From contig MTLY02000003.1 in assembly GCA_002011035.2 (NCBI GenBank), positions 667,053 through 731,052 of the forward strand: DNA of 64,000 nt, read 5' to 3'. Position 1 is the stretch's first letter; every line of letters begins with the position of its first letter. Of this stretch, positions 15,695 through 24,020 are shown in pieces. Both the position numbers and the translations under genes were made by a program. This stretch comes from Candidatus Hecatella orcuttiae (GTDB lineage: Archaea > Thermoproteota > Bathyarchaeia > Hecatellales > Hecatellaceae). The notes under the pieces are model-generated. The model ran no database searches, had not been told where the DNA came from, and saw nothing but the letters and a program-made list of their open reading frames with translations.

Positions 15695-16444
15695 TTATGG
15701 AAGCCAGCCACCTATGTTTATCCAAGCGTGCTCCAAGTCGATTTCATCAGCGGGGGATTTCTTCACGATGTGCCAAGCCAGTTTCATCAAATCTTTTCCG
15801 CCCATCTCATACAGTTCTTCCCCTATCTTCCTAGCTCGGATGTTCTTCCTCCTCTCCATTCCGCGCCCTTCTGGATAGAAACTGGGACCCTTTCCAAAGT
15901 ATCCTTGAGTTACTCCTATTGAGATCAACTCCGTGACCAGTCTTTCAAACTCCTCAAGTCTGTCGCCAGGAGTCACAACAGTCGTTATGATTTTCGCCTT
16001 CTTCTTGTAGATGATCTCGACGACGGCCCGCTGAAACACCTGGACCTTGTATATGCTTAGCTTTCTCCCAATTCCAAACACCCCCTTCCTACCTGGGGAC
16101 GCCAATTCAACGCTTCTCAGCGACGCAGTATCGTCAATCCTTTTTTTCGCTCTCTTCTTGGCGTCCTCTTCATCGAGCGCTTCGATTGTAAACTCCTTCT
16201 TTCCAGAAGACAGGTAAACTTTCTTGTCTAGGACTTCTCCATCAGCGGGTACATCTTTTCTTGCCTTCTCGAAGGCTTCCTCGACCGTTTGCGCAACAGA
16301 CCTTATCGTTTTGGGCTTTCCATCGGAAATGATCTTCGAGTCTAATTTCAAGAGAGGACCCATGATCGATAGTATCTCGCGCTTAACTTGTTTCCTGGCC
16401 TCTGCCAGAGATTCACCTTCGCCCACTATCTTTAGCGTAGTCAT
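15695..16444 (-). CDS. Unknown protein with Jag-N-like segment
   Basis: 249 aa, unrecognised overall. The N-terminus resembles a SIMPL/YbaB-like alternating pattern (KIVGEGESLAEARKQVKREI) and the middle (KEFTIEALDEEDAKKRAKKR then RKGVFGIGRKLSIYKVQVFQ) resembles the Jag N-terminal domain, whose usual signature is an acidic helix followed by GFLGIGxKxAxV. The C-terminal third is helical (YEMGGKDLMKLAWHIVKK). No signal peptide or membrane helix. Two repeats of a SLAEARKQVKREI-like and VEEAFEKARKDV-like helix suggest an internal duplication. First gene of a two-gene unit with the HEAT protein downstream. Confidence 0.5.
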   Translation of the reverse strand: MTTLKIVGEGESLAEARKQVKREILSIMGPLLKLDSKIISDGKPKTIRSVAQTVEEAFEKARKDVPADGEVLDKKVYLSSGKKEFTIEALDEEDAKKRAKKRIDDTASLRSVELASPGRKGVFGIGRKLSIYKVQVFQRAVVEIIYKKKAKIITTVVTPGDRLEEFERLVTELISIGVTQGYFGKGPSFYPEGRGMERRKNIRARKIGEELYEMGGKDLMKLAWHIVKKSPADEIDLEHAWINIGGWLP

Positions 16445-16976
16445 CTTATCGCCCCTCTGGTATTAAATATACCACATTCGGAACATCTTTCAGGTACCCT
16501 TTTTTCCGCATGCGTGTCTTCTCCCAAAAACAGCTTATCAAATATTCCCAACCTTTGTTCACCTAGAGCTCATAATATGAAAGCCTACTAACATTTATTA
16601 AATGAGTAGTACTTCACCTAATGGGGCATCTCATGACTAAGGGCCATATGAAGGATTCAGGTATAAGGCGTTGGCTTCACGAAGTGAACGGCATCAAGCC
16701 ATGGGAGTAAGCATTATGAGCGCTTCGCCAACAGTAAAAAATAACATCTACAAAACAGGAGTCCTCTACGGGATTAACGTAAAGGAAAACATATACCAAG
16801 ACTCAGCTCACGGTACTGCTTACACCTTGCTTGATAAGTATACCCCTAGTATCCGTGGGAGAAATTAGCATGCCAACCCTCCTATTAACGGCTGCTACAG
16901 GAGCCTTCGTGTTTTTCACGATTATCTTAACAGCGGGACAACCACCATAAAAAATCTGAAATGAAAGGAGATAAAA
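16445..16976. other. Intergenic with a possible 26-aa hydrophobic peptide
   Basis: 532 bp with no convincing gene. An ATG at 16870 opens a 26-codon frame ending at 16950 (MPTLLLTAATGAFVFFTIIL then TAGQPP), a single membrane-span-like peptide close upstream of the HEAT gene; it could be a small protein or chance. A longer frame at 16671-16868 has no supporting features. AGGAGATAAA at 16965-16974 is the ribosome site of the next gene. Confidence 0.3.
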
Positions 16977-18602
16977 ATGAGTGAGCCACCAACCTTAGTA
17001 AAATTAGAGGAAACATTACAACTCATCGAAAAAACCAGAACAGCAGAATCACCGAGCCAAAAAGTTGAATTTTTAAAGAAAACTGCTGACCAAATTTTAC
17101 CTTACATTAAACAATGGAAGCCCATTTATTTACGATTAGAATCTGGATTTGAAGAAGAAACCATAACCGGGCCGCCACCCTATAGAAGACCCATAGAAAC
17201 AATTATAAAAGAATACGTAAAAGAAAGTGGCAAACATGCAGATAAAGGTATTCTTCTCTACGAGCAGCCGATAGCAAATCGTAAAATTGGAGAGATATGC
17301 GAGATTTGGCTTCTTCGCTCTGGGCGTTTACTCCTAATAGAAACATTAAGCTGCGAATATAACGCTGGATATTGGGGTGGATATAAAGACGAAACTCATT
17401 ATCCGAATACCTACAAATGGTCAGGGAAAGCTACGAAAACAGTTGACCCCGATGAGTTAGTTTCAAGATCAGATGAAATTGTGAAAGGTTTCGTTCAAAT
17501 AATAAAGGATATCTTATTTACTATCAAAGAGGTTGAGGAAGGCCAACAAAAAACCCTATTTTATATTTTAGAAACTTTATTATCAGAGAATATAACCATC
17601 GATAGATTTCTTGAACAGCTGTCATCTAAATCTACATCCACCATTGGCAAATATCTCTTTGAAGGAAATGTTTTTAACACGCTCTCTAGAAGTCTGCTTT
17701 TATCTTTAATATCTGCCGGTGTTCTTGCAAAAGTTGGAAAAAATGTGATCACGCCTTTGATTAAAAAGTTTAACGAGGCAGGTGAAAAAGACTCTGAACT
17801 TTGTTTGGAGATAATCAATGTTCTTTTAAAGATCGACGATGGTGATGATACCACTGAGTTTCTCATAAAAGCAGTTGAAGAAGGTATTGGTTATAGATGG
17901 GGCAACTCCGTCATAGCCAGAAATGTTGCGGCTAAATTAGGGGAAATAGGTGATGAGAGAGCATACTTACCCCTCCTCAAATCTCTCAAAGGCCTTTCTC
18001 TCATAAAGGATGATGACCTGAGATTCAAAGCAATTCGGTCAACTGAAGAAGCACTGCTCAAAGTCGCGAGCAAGTTAACCGCAAAGTCTATCGAACCCCT
18101 AATTCAAGCTCTCAATGATACTGATTATAAAACACGCTTGTGGGCGGTGGTAGGATTAGGTGAAATTGGGGATGAGAAAGCAACGGAACATCTTATCAAA
18201 ATCTTAGACGATGAAACTTGGGGAATAAGAGACAACGCAGTTGTGGCGCTAATGAAAATCGGGGGCGAAAAAGTGCTCAATGTTGTTATCCAAACCCTGA
18301 TCGAAACGCTCGATGAGCCTTTTGATTTTAGGTGTAAGCAGGCGATAATTAAATTAGGAGAAATTGGAGATGAAAGAGCAGCAGAGCCTCTTATCAAAAT
18401 CTTAAACGAAAACACAAAGGTAGAACTTAGAATAGAAGCGGCAAAGGCTCTTGGCAGGATTGGTAGTGAAAAAGCTATAGGTGCTCTTGTCCAAGTTTAC
18501 AAGAAAGATAGAGACAAACAGTTACAGTCTGTTGCAAAGGAAATCCTAGATAGGCTGGGCAAACGACCTAAATCTCGATTTGAGAAAATGTTTGGAAGAT
18601 AA
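16977..18602 (+). CDS. HEAT-repeat protein with unknown N-terminal domain
   Basis: 541 aa, ATG 16977 with GAAAGGAG a few bases upstream. Residues 1-200 form an unrecognised domain (EICEIWLLRSGRLLLIETLS, NAGYWGGYKDETHYPNTYKW). From about residue 290 there are HEAT units: AAKLGEIGDERAYLPLLKSL, AVVGLGEIGDEKATEHLIKI, ALMKIGGEKVLNVVIQTLIE, IKLGEIGDERAAEPLIKIL and AKALGRIGSEKAIGALVQVY. The gene is much more AT-rich, with A/T-ending codons, than most of the window, like the cas genes that follow, suggesting separate origin. Scaffold function is inferred from the repeats only. Confidence 0.75.
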   Translation: MSEPPTLVKLEETLQLIEKTRTAESPSQKVEFLKKTADQILPYIKQWKPIYLRLESGFEEETITGPPPYRRPIETIIKEYVKESGKHADKGILLYEQPIANRKIGEICEIWLLRSGRLLLIETLSCEYNAGYWGGYKDETHYPNTYKWSGKATKTVDPDELVSRSDEIVKGFVQIIKDILFTIKEVEEGQQKTLFYILETLLSENITIDRFLEQLSSKSTSTIGKYLFEGNVFNTLSRSLLLSLISAGVLAKVGKNVITPLIKKFNEAGEKDSELCLEIINVLLKIDDGDDTTEFLIKAVEEGIGYRWGNSVIARNVAAKLGEIGDERAYLPLLKSLKGLSLIKDDDLRFKAIRSTEEALLKVASKLTAKSIEPLIQALNDTDYKTRLWAVVGLGEIGDEKATEHLIKILDDETWGIRDNAVVALMKIGGEKVLNVVIQTLIETLDEPFDFRCKQAIIKLGEIGDERAAEPLIKILNENTKVELRIEAAKALGRIGSEKAIGALVQVYKKDRDKQLQSVAKEILDRLGKRPKSRFEKMFGR

Positions 18603-18908
18603 CGGTCAAATTAAATAGCGCTACACTTGCAAGCTAGCTGATTTAAGGAAAATGCTATCAAATTAGGAGTAGGTAAACTATTCTGATTAAGACCCTTTAT
18701 CCCAATGTTCTTCATATGTTGTCAACTGCCTCACCGTTTACACTCCATGCTTCTACGACCTACACTGCAGCTGAACAGCAGGGACAGCCGCTTTAGGGGC
18801 GGTGGGCGTCTCAAAAATTAAGCCAGCTGTTTAGTGAACTATGCAATAAACCTGCTATCTCCGCCACTATCCAATAAATTTAACCCGTTCCTTTTTTCTT
18901 CCTAGACC
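18603..18908. other. Intergenic, nothing recognised
   Basis: 306 bp between the HEAT gene and the HTH remnant. No gene, tRNA or clear promoter was found. A short GC-rich segment near 18770-18815 has weak self-complementarity (CCGCTTTAGGGGCGG) and could be a terminator-like hairpin. Confidence 0.3.
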
Positions 18909-19280
18909 TTAAGAAAAATAGTGAGTTGAATAGAGGCATGTTCGTCCAAGCCTTTTCAGGGGCGCCTCACCCCAGGGGTGGGGTTTCGAGACACCGTGAG
19001 TCTGACGTTCTAATGCTTTTTTGACGGCTTCAAGTTCACCACGGACCATTTTGAGTCTAAGGCCTTGTCTTAGAACGAAGTGTTTCCGATGCCTAGCAAC
19101 GGCATCCTTGCTCACCGGCACGCCTAAGGCGCAAACTTTGGCGGCTATCTGGCGTAGAGATATTCCTCGCTCTGTCTGACCCTTCACGGCTACCTGAAGC
19201 TTCGGAGGCGGGCTGCAAATCTTACAGGGACGCCCACCTTTACCCTGTCTTGAACTAACTCCCCTCAGCGATAAGTTATC
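18909..19280 (-). pseudogene. Helix-turn-helix protein, probably 5'-truncated
   Basis: The open frame runs from 19280 to the stop at 18909 and reads GGRPCKICSPPPKLQVAVKG, QTERGISLRQIAAKVCALGV, PVSKDAVARHRKHFVLRQGL. This resembles small zinc-finger/HTH proteins of mobile elements (CxxC followed by an HTH and an HRxH motif). The first usable start (GTG 19187) would remove the CxxC, and no ATG, GTG or TTG exists before the upstream stop at 19281-19283, so the 5' end looks lost. The C-terminal tail after residue 60 is low complexity. A short functional protein from GTG 19187 cannot be excluded. Confidence 0.45.
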
Positions 19281-19505
19281 TTACTGTTGAATATCTCCAG
19301 CAGCAAAGTAGCCCTAGGAGATTATGAGAAATAAGAAAATTGTTCCTTAGTTCTTATGAAGATTCAAGATCGGATGTAAATCCGCCTGCGTGCTGGCTAG
19401 GTTTGCCGGGTACTCCGACATAGGAGGGGTCTGAACAAGCTGTTCGAAGCGGCAAAACTCCTAACAAAATCACAGGAACAGTAAAGGTTTGAATGACTGT
19501 CGGGA

Positions 19506-20162
19506 TTATGTCAACATCTTGCCCAACTCTGATGCTTGGATTTGGATTTTTCTGCCTTCCCTCCTAAGAGTGACGAACCCATCGGATGCCAACCTCCGTA
19601 GGACCCTTGAAAGAGTTGAGGAGCTTACGTCGAGGGCCTTCAGAAGCTCGCCTGTTTCCATCATGCCTTCGCTGTTGCCCAGCGTTCTTAAGACCATGCG
19701 TTCTGTTTCGCTAAGTTTCCTGAGAAGACCTAGAGGTGTTAGCCTAACCGTTCCGGCTGCCCCTTCAAGTTCTAGGTCGGTGAACGAGAGCCTTACCCCA
19801 TTGATGGCGGAGAGTAAAGCGGCGGTGTAGGCTTCGAGGACGAGGGCCCGCATCCCCCCGCTGAGGTTGAGGTAGACCTCCCCTCTAGAGGCTTCCCGCT
19901 CGATCAGCCCCTTAACCAAGCTTACGGCCTGGACAAAGTCTTCCACCGGTATGTTTAGGCGTTCGAGGCCTATGGTTCCGCCGGAAATGGCGTTCAGCAT
20001 TTCCCTCAACTTCTCCATGGCGTTAGAAACTCTGGCCTCGTCCCCGATGCCCTTAGGAACGAGGACTACCAGCTTATCGTCCCGGCTAAGCCCCAGCCTA
20101 ACCACCGGAGCCAAAACCGCAGACTCGGTAAAGCCGAAAGTGTTAATGAAAGTCTTAGACAA
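19506..20162 (-). CDS. csa3: CRISPR-associated transcriptional regulator Csa3
   Basis: 218 aa. Residues 1-125 form a CARF-type Rossmann domain (SKTFINTFGFTESAVLAPVV, KLVVLVPKG, VYLNLSGGMRALVLEAYTAA), the ligand-binding fold of Csa3. Residues 145-215 are a winged helix (LSETERMVLRTLGNSEGMME, TGELLKALDVSSSTLSRVLR, RLASDGFVTLRREGRKIQIQ). In Sulfolobus, Csa3 proteins regulate type I-A cas and adaptation genes in response to cyclic oligonucleotides. It is divergent from csa5, sharing a 131-bp intergenic region with an inverted repeat that could be its operator. Confidence 0.9.
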   Translation of the reverse strand: MSKTFINTFGFTESAVLAPVVRLGLSRDDKLVVLVPKGIGDEARVSNAMEKLREMLNAISGGTIGLERLNIPVEDFVQAVSLVKGLIEREASRGEVYLNLSGGMRALVLEAYTAALLSAINGVRLSFTDLELEGAAGTVRLTPLGLLRKLSETERMVLRTLGNSEGMMETGELLKALDVSSSTLSRVLRRLASDGFVTLRREGRKIQIQASELGKMLT

Positions 20163-20207
20163 GCTTCAGCCTCCCAATTTCACTTATTAGGAAAACATTT
20201 CATAAAA

Positions 20208-20233
20208 TTGAAATATAGGCTTTTCTATTTCAA
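20208..20233. promoter_or_regulatory. Inverted repeat in the csa3-csa5 intergenic region
   Basis: TTGAAATA (20208-20215) and TATTTCAA (20226-20233) form an 8-bp inverted repeat with 10-bp spacing, between the divergent csa3 and csa5 genes and just upstream of the csa5 promoter. Position and symmetry suit a dimeric winged-helix regulator such as Csa3; binding is inferred. Confidence 0.45.
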
Positions 20234-20235
20234 AA

Positions 20236-20254
20236 TACCGAAAAATTTAAAAAG
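20236..20254 (+). promoter_or_regulatory. Promoter of the csa5-cas3'' interference operon
   Basis: TTTAAAAAG (20246-20254) preceded by a purine-rich BRE-like CGAAAAA fits an archaeal BRE/box A. It lies about 40 bp before ATG 20294, predicting a short leader. The seven following genes are tightly spaced or overlapping and share this promoter. Confidence 0.5.
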
Positions 20255-20293
20255 CATATAAGACCCAAAAATATTTTTACGGGGGCCCTAATT

Positions 20294-20764
20294 ATGTCGT
20301 TAAAAGAAAGTTTTAGGGAAGAATTCCAAGAGGTGGTTGACGTCTTAGGCGTGTTTGCCAGAATGGGGGCTTACGGTTTAATAGACCGTATAGCCGGAGC
20401 CCTAACACCTGAAGCAGTTGAACATGCACTCTACGACGCTATGAGAAGCCTTAACGCATTAATAAGGCAAGCCTCAATCGTAAAGATTGAGAACAAAGAT
20501 GAGCCCATGAAAATAGTTGACTGGACCGAAAAACTTGACGACCCTCGCTATCAACTAGCAGAGGAAGGAAAAGTTGTTGAAGTTATAAGCGGCTCAACCG
20601 AGTTACGTGGTAAACGTGTACGCTACGTTAAGGTACCAGATTATCTTCCAAGTCAAGAAAAGCTCGACAGCTTTGTAAGCCAAGTTAAAGAAAAAGGTTT
20701 TGAGGGTTTAAGCTTAGCCCGCAGAGTTGCACTTCTTTCACTGACACCTTACAGGAGAGGATAA
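20294..20764 (+). CDS. csa5: Csa5, small subunit of the type I-A Cascade
   Basis: 156 aa, the family's usual size. The helical N-terminus (EEFQEVVDVLGVFARMGAYG, LIDRIAGALTPEAVEHALYD, AMRSLNALIRQASIVKI) and the C-terminal LSLARRVALLSLTPYRR are typical of Csa5 (Cas11a). It packs along the crRNA with Cas7 in the type I-A effector. First gene of the interference operon; its stop lies 2 nt before cas7. AT-rich codon use like the rest of the operon. Confidence 0.85.
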   Translation: MSLKESFREEFQEVVDVLGVFARMGAYGLIDRIAGALTPEAVEHALYDAMRSLNALIRQASIVKIENKDEPMKIVDWTEKLDDPRYQLAEEGKVVEVISGSTELRGKRVRYVKVPDYLPSQEKLDSFVSQVKEKGFEGLSLARRVALLSLTPYRRG

Positions 20765-20766
20765 GC

Positions 20767-21969
20767 ATGTTTTTAAGCGTTTCAGCCCGTTTTCTTGTAA
20801 ACGTTGAAGCATTAAATATGGTCGAAAGCGTTGGTAACGTTGTCAGACATAGGAGAGCTCCTATAATAGTCCCAAGTAGCAATAAAAATGAATACGTGTT
20901 GGTTTATACACCAGTTATAAGTGGGGAGAGCATAGCAAATGCCTACCAACGCTGGATGGCTGAACTTGCAAAACAAGAAAATCTACCGGTGTGTACTAAC
21001 TGTGAAAGAGCTTTCTTCGTTAAACATGGAGATCGCGAAATATTTGGTGATAAGAATTGGGAAATTAAACTTAAAGAGATTATCGAAAGATTTGCTGAAC
21101 GCAGAAGAATGGAAAACTGGAATGAGTTAAAACAACGTATTATGGATATGAAAAATCTGGTAAACAAAGTTTCAAGCCACTGGGCAAACAGCTTCGATGA
21201 ATGGATTAAAAACAAAGAACAAAATCCTCCTAAGCGCCGTGAAGAACTGGATAGCGCTTGGAATGAATTACGTTCATTATCTATCCATTACATGGAAGAA
21301 TCCCTTATAAACAACTGCGTAGTTGAAGATATAGGTGGCTTCCTTTTACCAGAAGAATTTCCAGTTAAGCGTACTTCTAAGTTTCAAGTCGGTTTTATGG
21401 TTCCAGCCTATGATCAGATAAGAACCTCTGCTTTAGAAGCTCAATTCCACGTGAGATACGCTCCGGATCCCGCTAGACATAGCATATACTATGTGGAGTT
21501 AGGCTCGGCACTTTATGCATTTCATTTTAATATAGACTTAGGTGCGATTGGTTACACTAGTATGATGAAAAAAGAGATGGTAGTAAATGAAGATGAAAGA
21601 CTAAAACGGATAGAACTCGCAGTTAAAGCTTTAACCCACATGTTAGAGAATAAACTATTCGGTGCACATCTTTCACGTCATAATCCTGTAGGTGAACTTA
21701 GAAGTCTCGTAGCAGTCGTTAGTGAACCTTTACCATTTACAACCTCCATAGCTCATGGAATCGATTACGTCGAAGATACAAGCAAGAGGGCCAAGCGATT
21801 TTCAGAAATTATTACAAATGAATCATCATATGGGCAGTTTATTAATAAAGAAGGTCTAGGAACAAAGGAAGTTTCTGAAGAACGAGTTAATCTAAAACGA
21901 ACTGAAACCGTCTCGGAGGTCTTTAAAAATATAATTAAACATGTAACCGAGGAGCTTAAGACTAAGTGA
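20767..21969 (+). CDS. cas7: Cas7 (Csa2/DevR family), crRNA backbone subunit
   Basis: 400 aa. FLSVSARFLVNVEALNMVES, VGNVVRHRRAPIIVPSS and YTPVISGESIANAYQRWMAE are the Csa2/DevR N-terminal RRM signature; VPAYDQIRTSALEAQFHVRY and FHFNIDLGAIGY follow in the core; HLSRHNPVGELRSLVAVVSEP marks the C-terminal part. The insert with PVCTNCERAFFV has a CxxC. Cas7 multimerises along the spacer portion of the crRNA. Length is at the upper end for the family owing to a helical insertion around residues 85-185. Confidence 0.93.
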   Translation: MFLSVSARFLVNVEALNMVESVGNVVRHRRAPIIVPSSNKNEYVLVYTPVISGESIANAYQRWMAELAKQENLPVCTNCERAFFVKHGDREIFGDKNWEIKLKEIIERFAERRRMENWNELKQRIMDMKNLVNKVSSHWANSFDEWIKNKEQNPPKRREELDSAWNELRSLSIHYMEESLINNCVVEDIGGFLLPEEFPVKRTSKFQVGFMVPAYDQIRTSALEAQFHVRYAPDPARHSIYYVELGSALYAFHFNIDLGAIGYTSMMKKEMVVNEDERLKRIELAVKALTHMLENKLFGAHLSRHNPVGELRSLVAVVSEPLPFTTSIAHGIDYVEDTSKRAKRFSEIITNESSYGQFINKEGLGTKEVSEERVNLKRTETVSEVFKNIIKHVTEELKTK

Positions 21970-21975
21970 CTATGA

Positions 21976-22851
21976 TTGGTAGATTGGTATCTGCTAAAAC
22001 TTAATGCGGATCTTGCATGGGGTTTCTCCATTAAAACACCTACAACTTCGGCTGCGGAAATGGCATTATTATGTCCTCCCCCTTCAACCTTATTTGGTGC
22101 CTTAGCTCGAGGGCTTGCATATCAATTTGAGGATTGGTCTGAATGTATAGTTAACCCAAAGATTAATAGGCCTGAAAGCTCCACTACAAAAATATTAGAC
22201 TTTATAATTTCAGCCCATTTTGGATTTTCAAAGGATACAATAGCAATAACGCCTTGGAGCGACCTTACACATTCCTCTGCTATACCGTACCAACAAGTTC
22301 AACATAGAGTTGAATCTAAACGTGCAATGTGGTTTGGGGTACATGCAAGCGGTAAAATATATGCTGCCAATTCCCATGTTAACATCATTTATGTTATTAG
22401 AAGTGACAATGCTGAAAAAAAGCTTGGAAGCGACTGGAAAGACAAGCTGAAGAGAGCAGGTTTTTGTATATTAACATTAGGTAGTAAAGAAGGAATAATA
22501 GTCATTAAGCATGTGGAAGTTATTGACGCAAAAGTTATAGATAAAACCACCTTAAAAACTAGTTATTATTTACCAGCTGAAGCCGTTAAAGACTATAAGC
22601 CTCAAGAACTTTGTGAAGGCGAATTCTGGGAACATAGGTATATCTCTCCGCATTGGAGAGGGACTTTCCGTAGAAAGGATAAAGCCGAACGAGAAGAAGT
22701 GACAAGAACTCGATACATTCTACCTTTAGACAAATTAAATTTCGGTCAAAGGAATGTTACTGTCCATCTATCCGAGCAGGGCATAGGATTAACGGCAGCA
22801 GACGGATCACCAGAATATACAGTGATACTTTTAAAAGATTGGATGGCTTAG
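21976..22851 (+). CDS. cas5a: Cas5 (type I-A), 5'-handle binding subunit
   Basis: 291 aa, TTG start at 21976, 6 nt after cas7; an ATG at 21972 is in another frame and closes quickly. The RAMP-type N-terminus LKLNADLAWGFSIKTPTTSA and the LCPPPSTLFGALARGLAY glycine-rich segment identify Cas5. The C-terminal part (RYILPLDKLNFG, GQRNVTVHLSEQGIGLTAAD) is beta-rich. Cas5 caps the 5' repeat handle (here ATTGAAAG) of the crRNA in Cascade. The last codons overlap the possible start of cas8a. Confidence 0.88.
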   Translation: MVDWYLLKLNADLAWGFSIKTPTTSAAEMALLCPPPSTLFGALARGLAYQFEDWSECIVNPKINRPESSTTKILDFIISAHFGFSKDTIAITPWSDLTHSSAIPYQQVQHRVESKRAMWFGVHASGKIYAANSHVNIIYVIRSDNAEKKLGSDWKDKLKRAGFCILTLGSKEGIIVIKHVEVIDAKVIDKTTLKTSYYLPAEAVKDYKPQELCEGEFWEHRYISPHWRGTFRRKDKAEREEVTRTRYILPLDKLNFGQRNVTVHLSEQGIGLTAADGSPEYTVILLKDWMA

Positions 22852-24020
22852 TTATGTGCGCTACTCGTTTATCAGTTATTGTGAAACTACCCTCAGAAGG
22901 ATTCTTAATTAGAGATTTTATGCTAACTACACTTGCATACATGTGTGTAAAGGTAGGCATGCCTGATGTAAAGACAATGGAAGCATCTATCAAAGTAAGC
23001 TCTACCATTAATTTAGCAAAAGCATATGTAGAAGTTTTAAGAAATAGTGCAAGAAAAAAGAATCTAAGGTTTTATCCCCCTGATAGGAGTGCTAAAAATA
23101 AACTTTTTTCTGGAATCAAAAAACTCTCAAAAAAACTCCCTCAGGATTTATCTGGAGTTTTTAACAGTTACGCTGATTGGCTCGAAAGCAACCCAAAACA
23201 TGTAGAAGAAATATTAAAAAGTTTAGGCGTTTTAAGATGGTCTGGGCCCATAGATAACGACATCTTCTATTTTGGGCGTAATCCAACAATTCCCGCTGCT
23301 CAACTCTTTAAACTTAACTATTATGCGGGTAGGAGGGTTTTTCTTCCGCAACGCTACCAAGATGCTAGATTATACTTTGACATTCATACCTTCATATTTA
23401 CATTAGCCGGCGCTTCTTTGTCTCTAGTTGGAACTATAAGAAATGGACCAACTGTTTATGTCGCAGTACTCGATCCTGGTGCGATAGGTTTATGTGAAGC
23501 TTTACAGGGTTTCATCAATGAAGTGAAGTGTAGATTAGTTCCTGAGGTAATTTTTAGAGTTGCCTCAACCTTAAAAATAGCTAAACTTGGTGTTCACCCT
23601 ATCAAGATAGTGATGATAAACGAGGTTGGGAATAGGCCCTCCTTATTATCGTCTCAGAATGTTTTCGTCGATGAAGGTCTGTTACGTTTCACAAACTACT
23701 TAAAAACCGACATTCGTGAAAAGTTATTAAGACTTTTAACTTTCGCTCTCAGCGATTGGGAAACAGAGGATATAAATCAACGGATGATCGTAAGGATCGG
23801 ATATGAGATTGCACAGGCCATCTATCTGTCAACTACAGGAGCCTTAAAGTCTGCCGATGTAATTTACCACGTAGCTAGGTCAACTTACGCTACAACAGGC
23901 GACAGGTTTGGTAGAGCTTTAAAAGAAGCTAAATATTCACCGATAAGAAATTTAGATGAATTTAAATATCTAGTTTTAGGCATCAAGGATGCATTGGAAA
24001 GATGTGTTCAAGCACCCTAA
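22839..24020 (+). CDS. cas8a: Cas8a (Csa4-type) large subunit
   Basis: 393 aa from ATG 22839, overlapping cas5; ATG 22854, just after the cas5 stop, is an alternative start (MCATRLSVIV). Assignment rests on position between cas5 and cas3' and on length and general features of the Csa4/Cas8a2 family: RNPTIPAAQLFKLNYYAGRR, VFLPQRYQDARLYFDIHTFI and VYVAVLDPGAIGLCEALQGF. The large subunit recognises the PAM and recruits Cas3. The 3' end overlaps cas3' by 19 nt. Confidence 0.8.
   Translation: MDGLVMCATRLSVIVKLPSEGFLIRDFMLTTLAYMCVKVGMPDVKTMEASIKVSSTINLAKAYVEVLRNSARKKNLRFYPPDRSAKNKLFSGIKKLSKKLPQDLSGVFNSYADWLESNPKHVEEILKSLGVLRWSGPIDNDIFYFGRNPTIPAAQLFKLNYYAGRRVFLPQRYQDARLYFDIHTFIFTLAGASLSLVGTIRNGPTVYVAVLDPGAIGLCEALQGFINEVKCRLVPEVIFRVASTLKIAKLGVHPIKIVMINEVGNRPSLLSSQNVFVDEGLLRFTNYLKTDIREKLLRLLTFALSDWETEDINQRMIVRIGYEIAQAIYLSTTGALKSADVIYHVARSTYATTGDRFGRALKEAKYSPIRNLDEFKYLVLGIKDALERCVQAP

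Noticed and set aside
16671..16868. 65-codon frame upstream of the HEAT gene.
   Set aside because: No ribosome site, promoter or recognisable sequence; kept only as part of the intergenic note.
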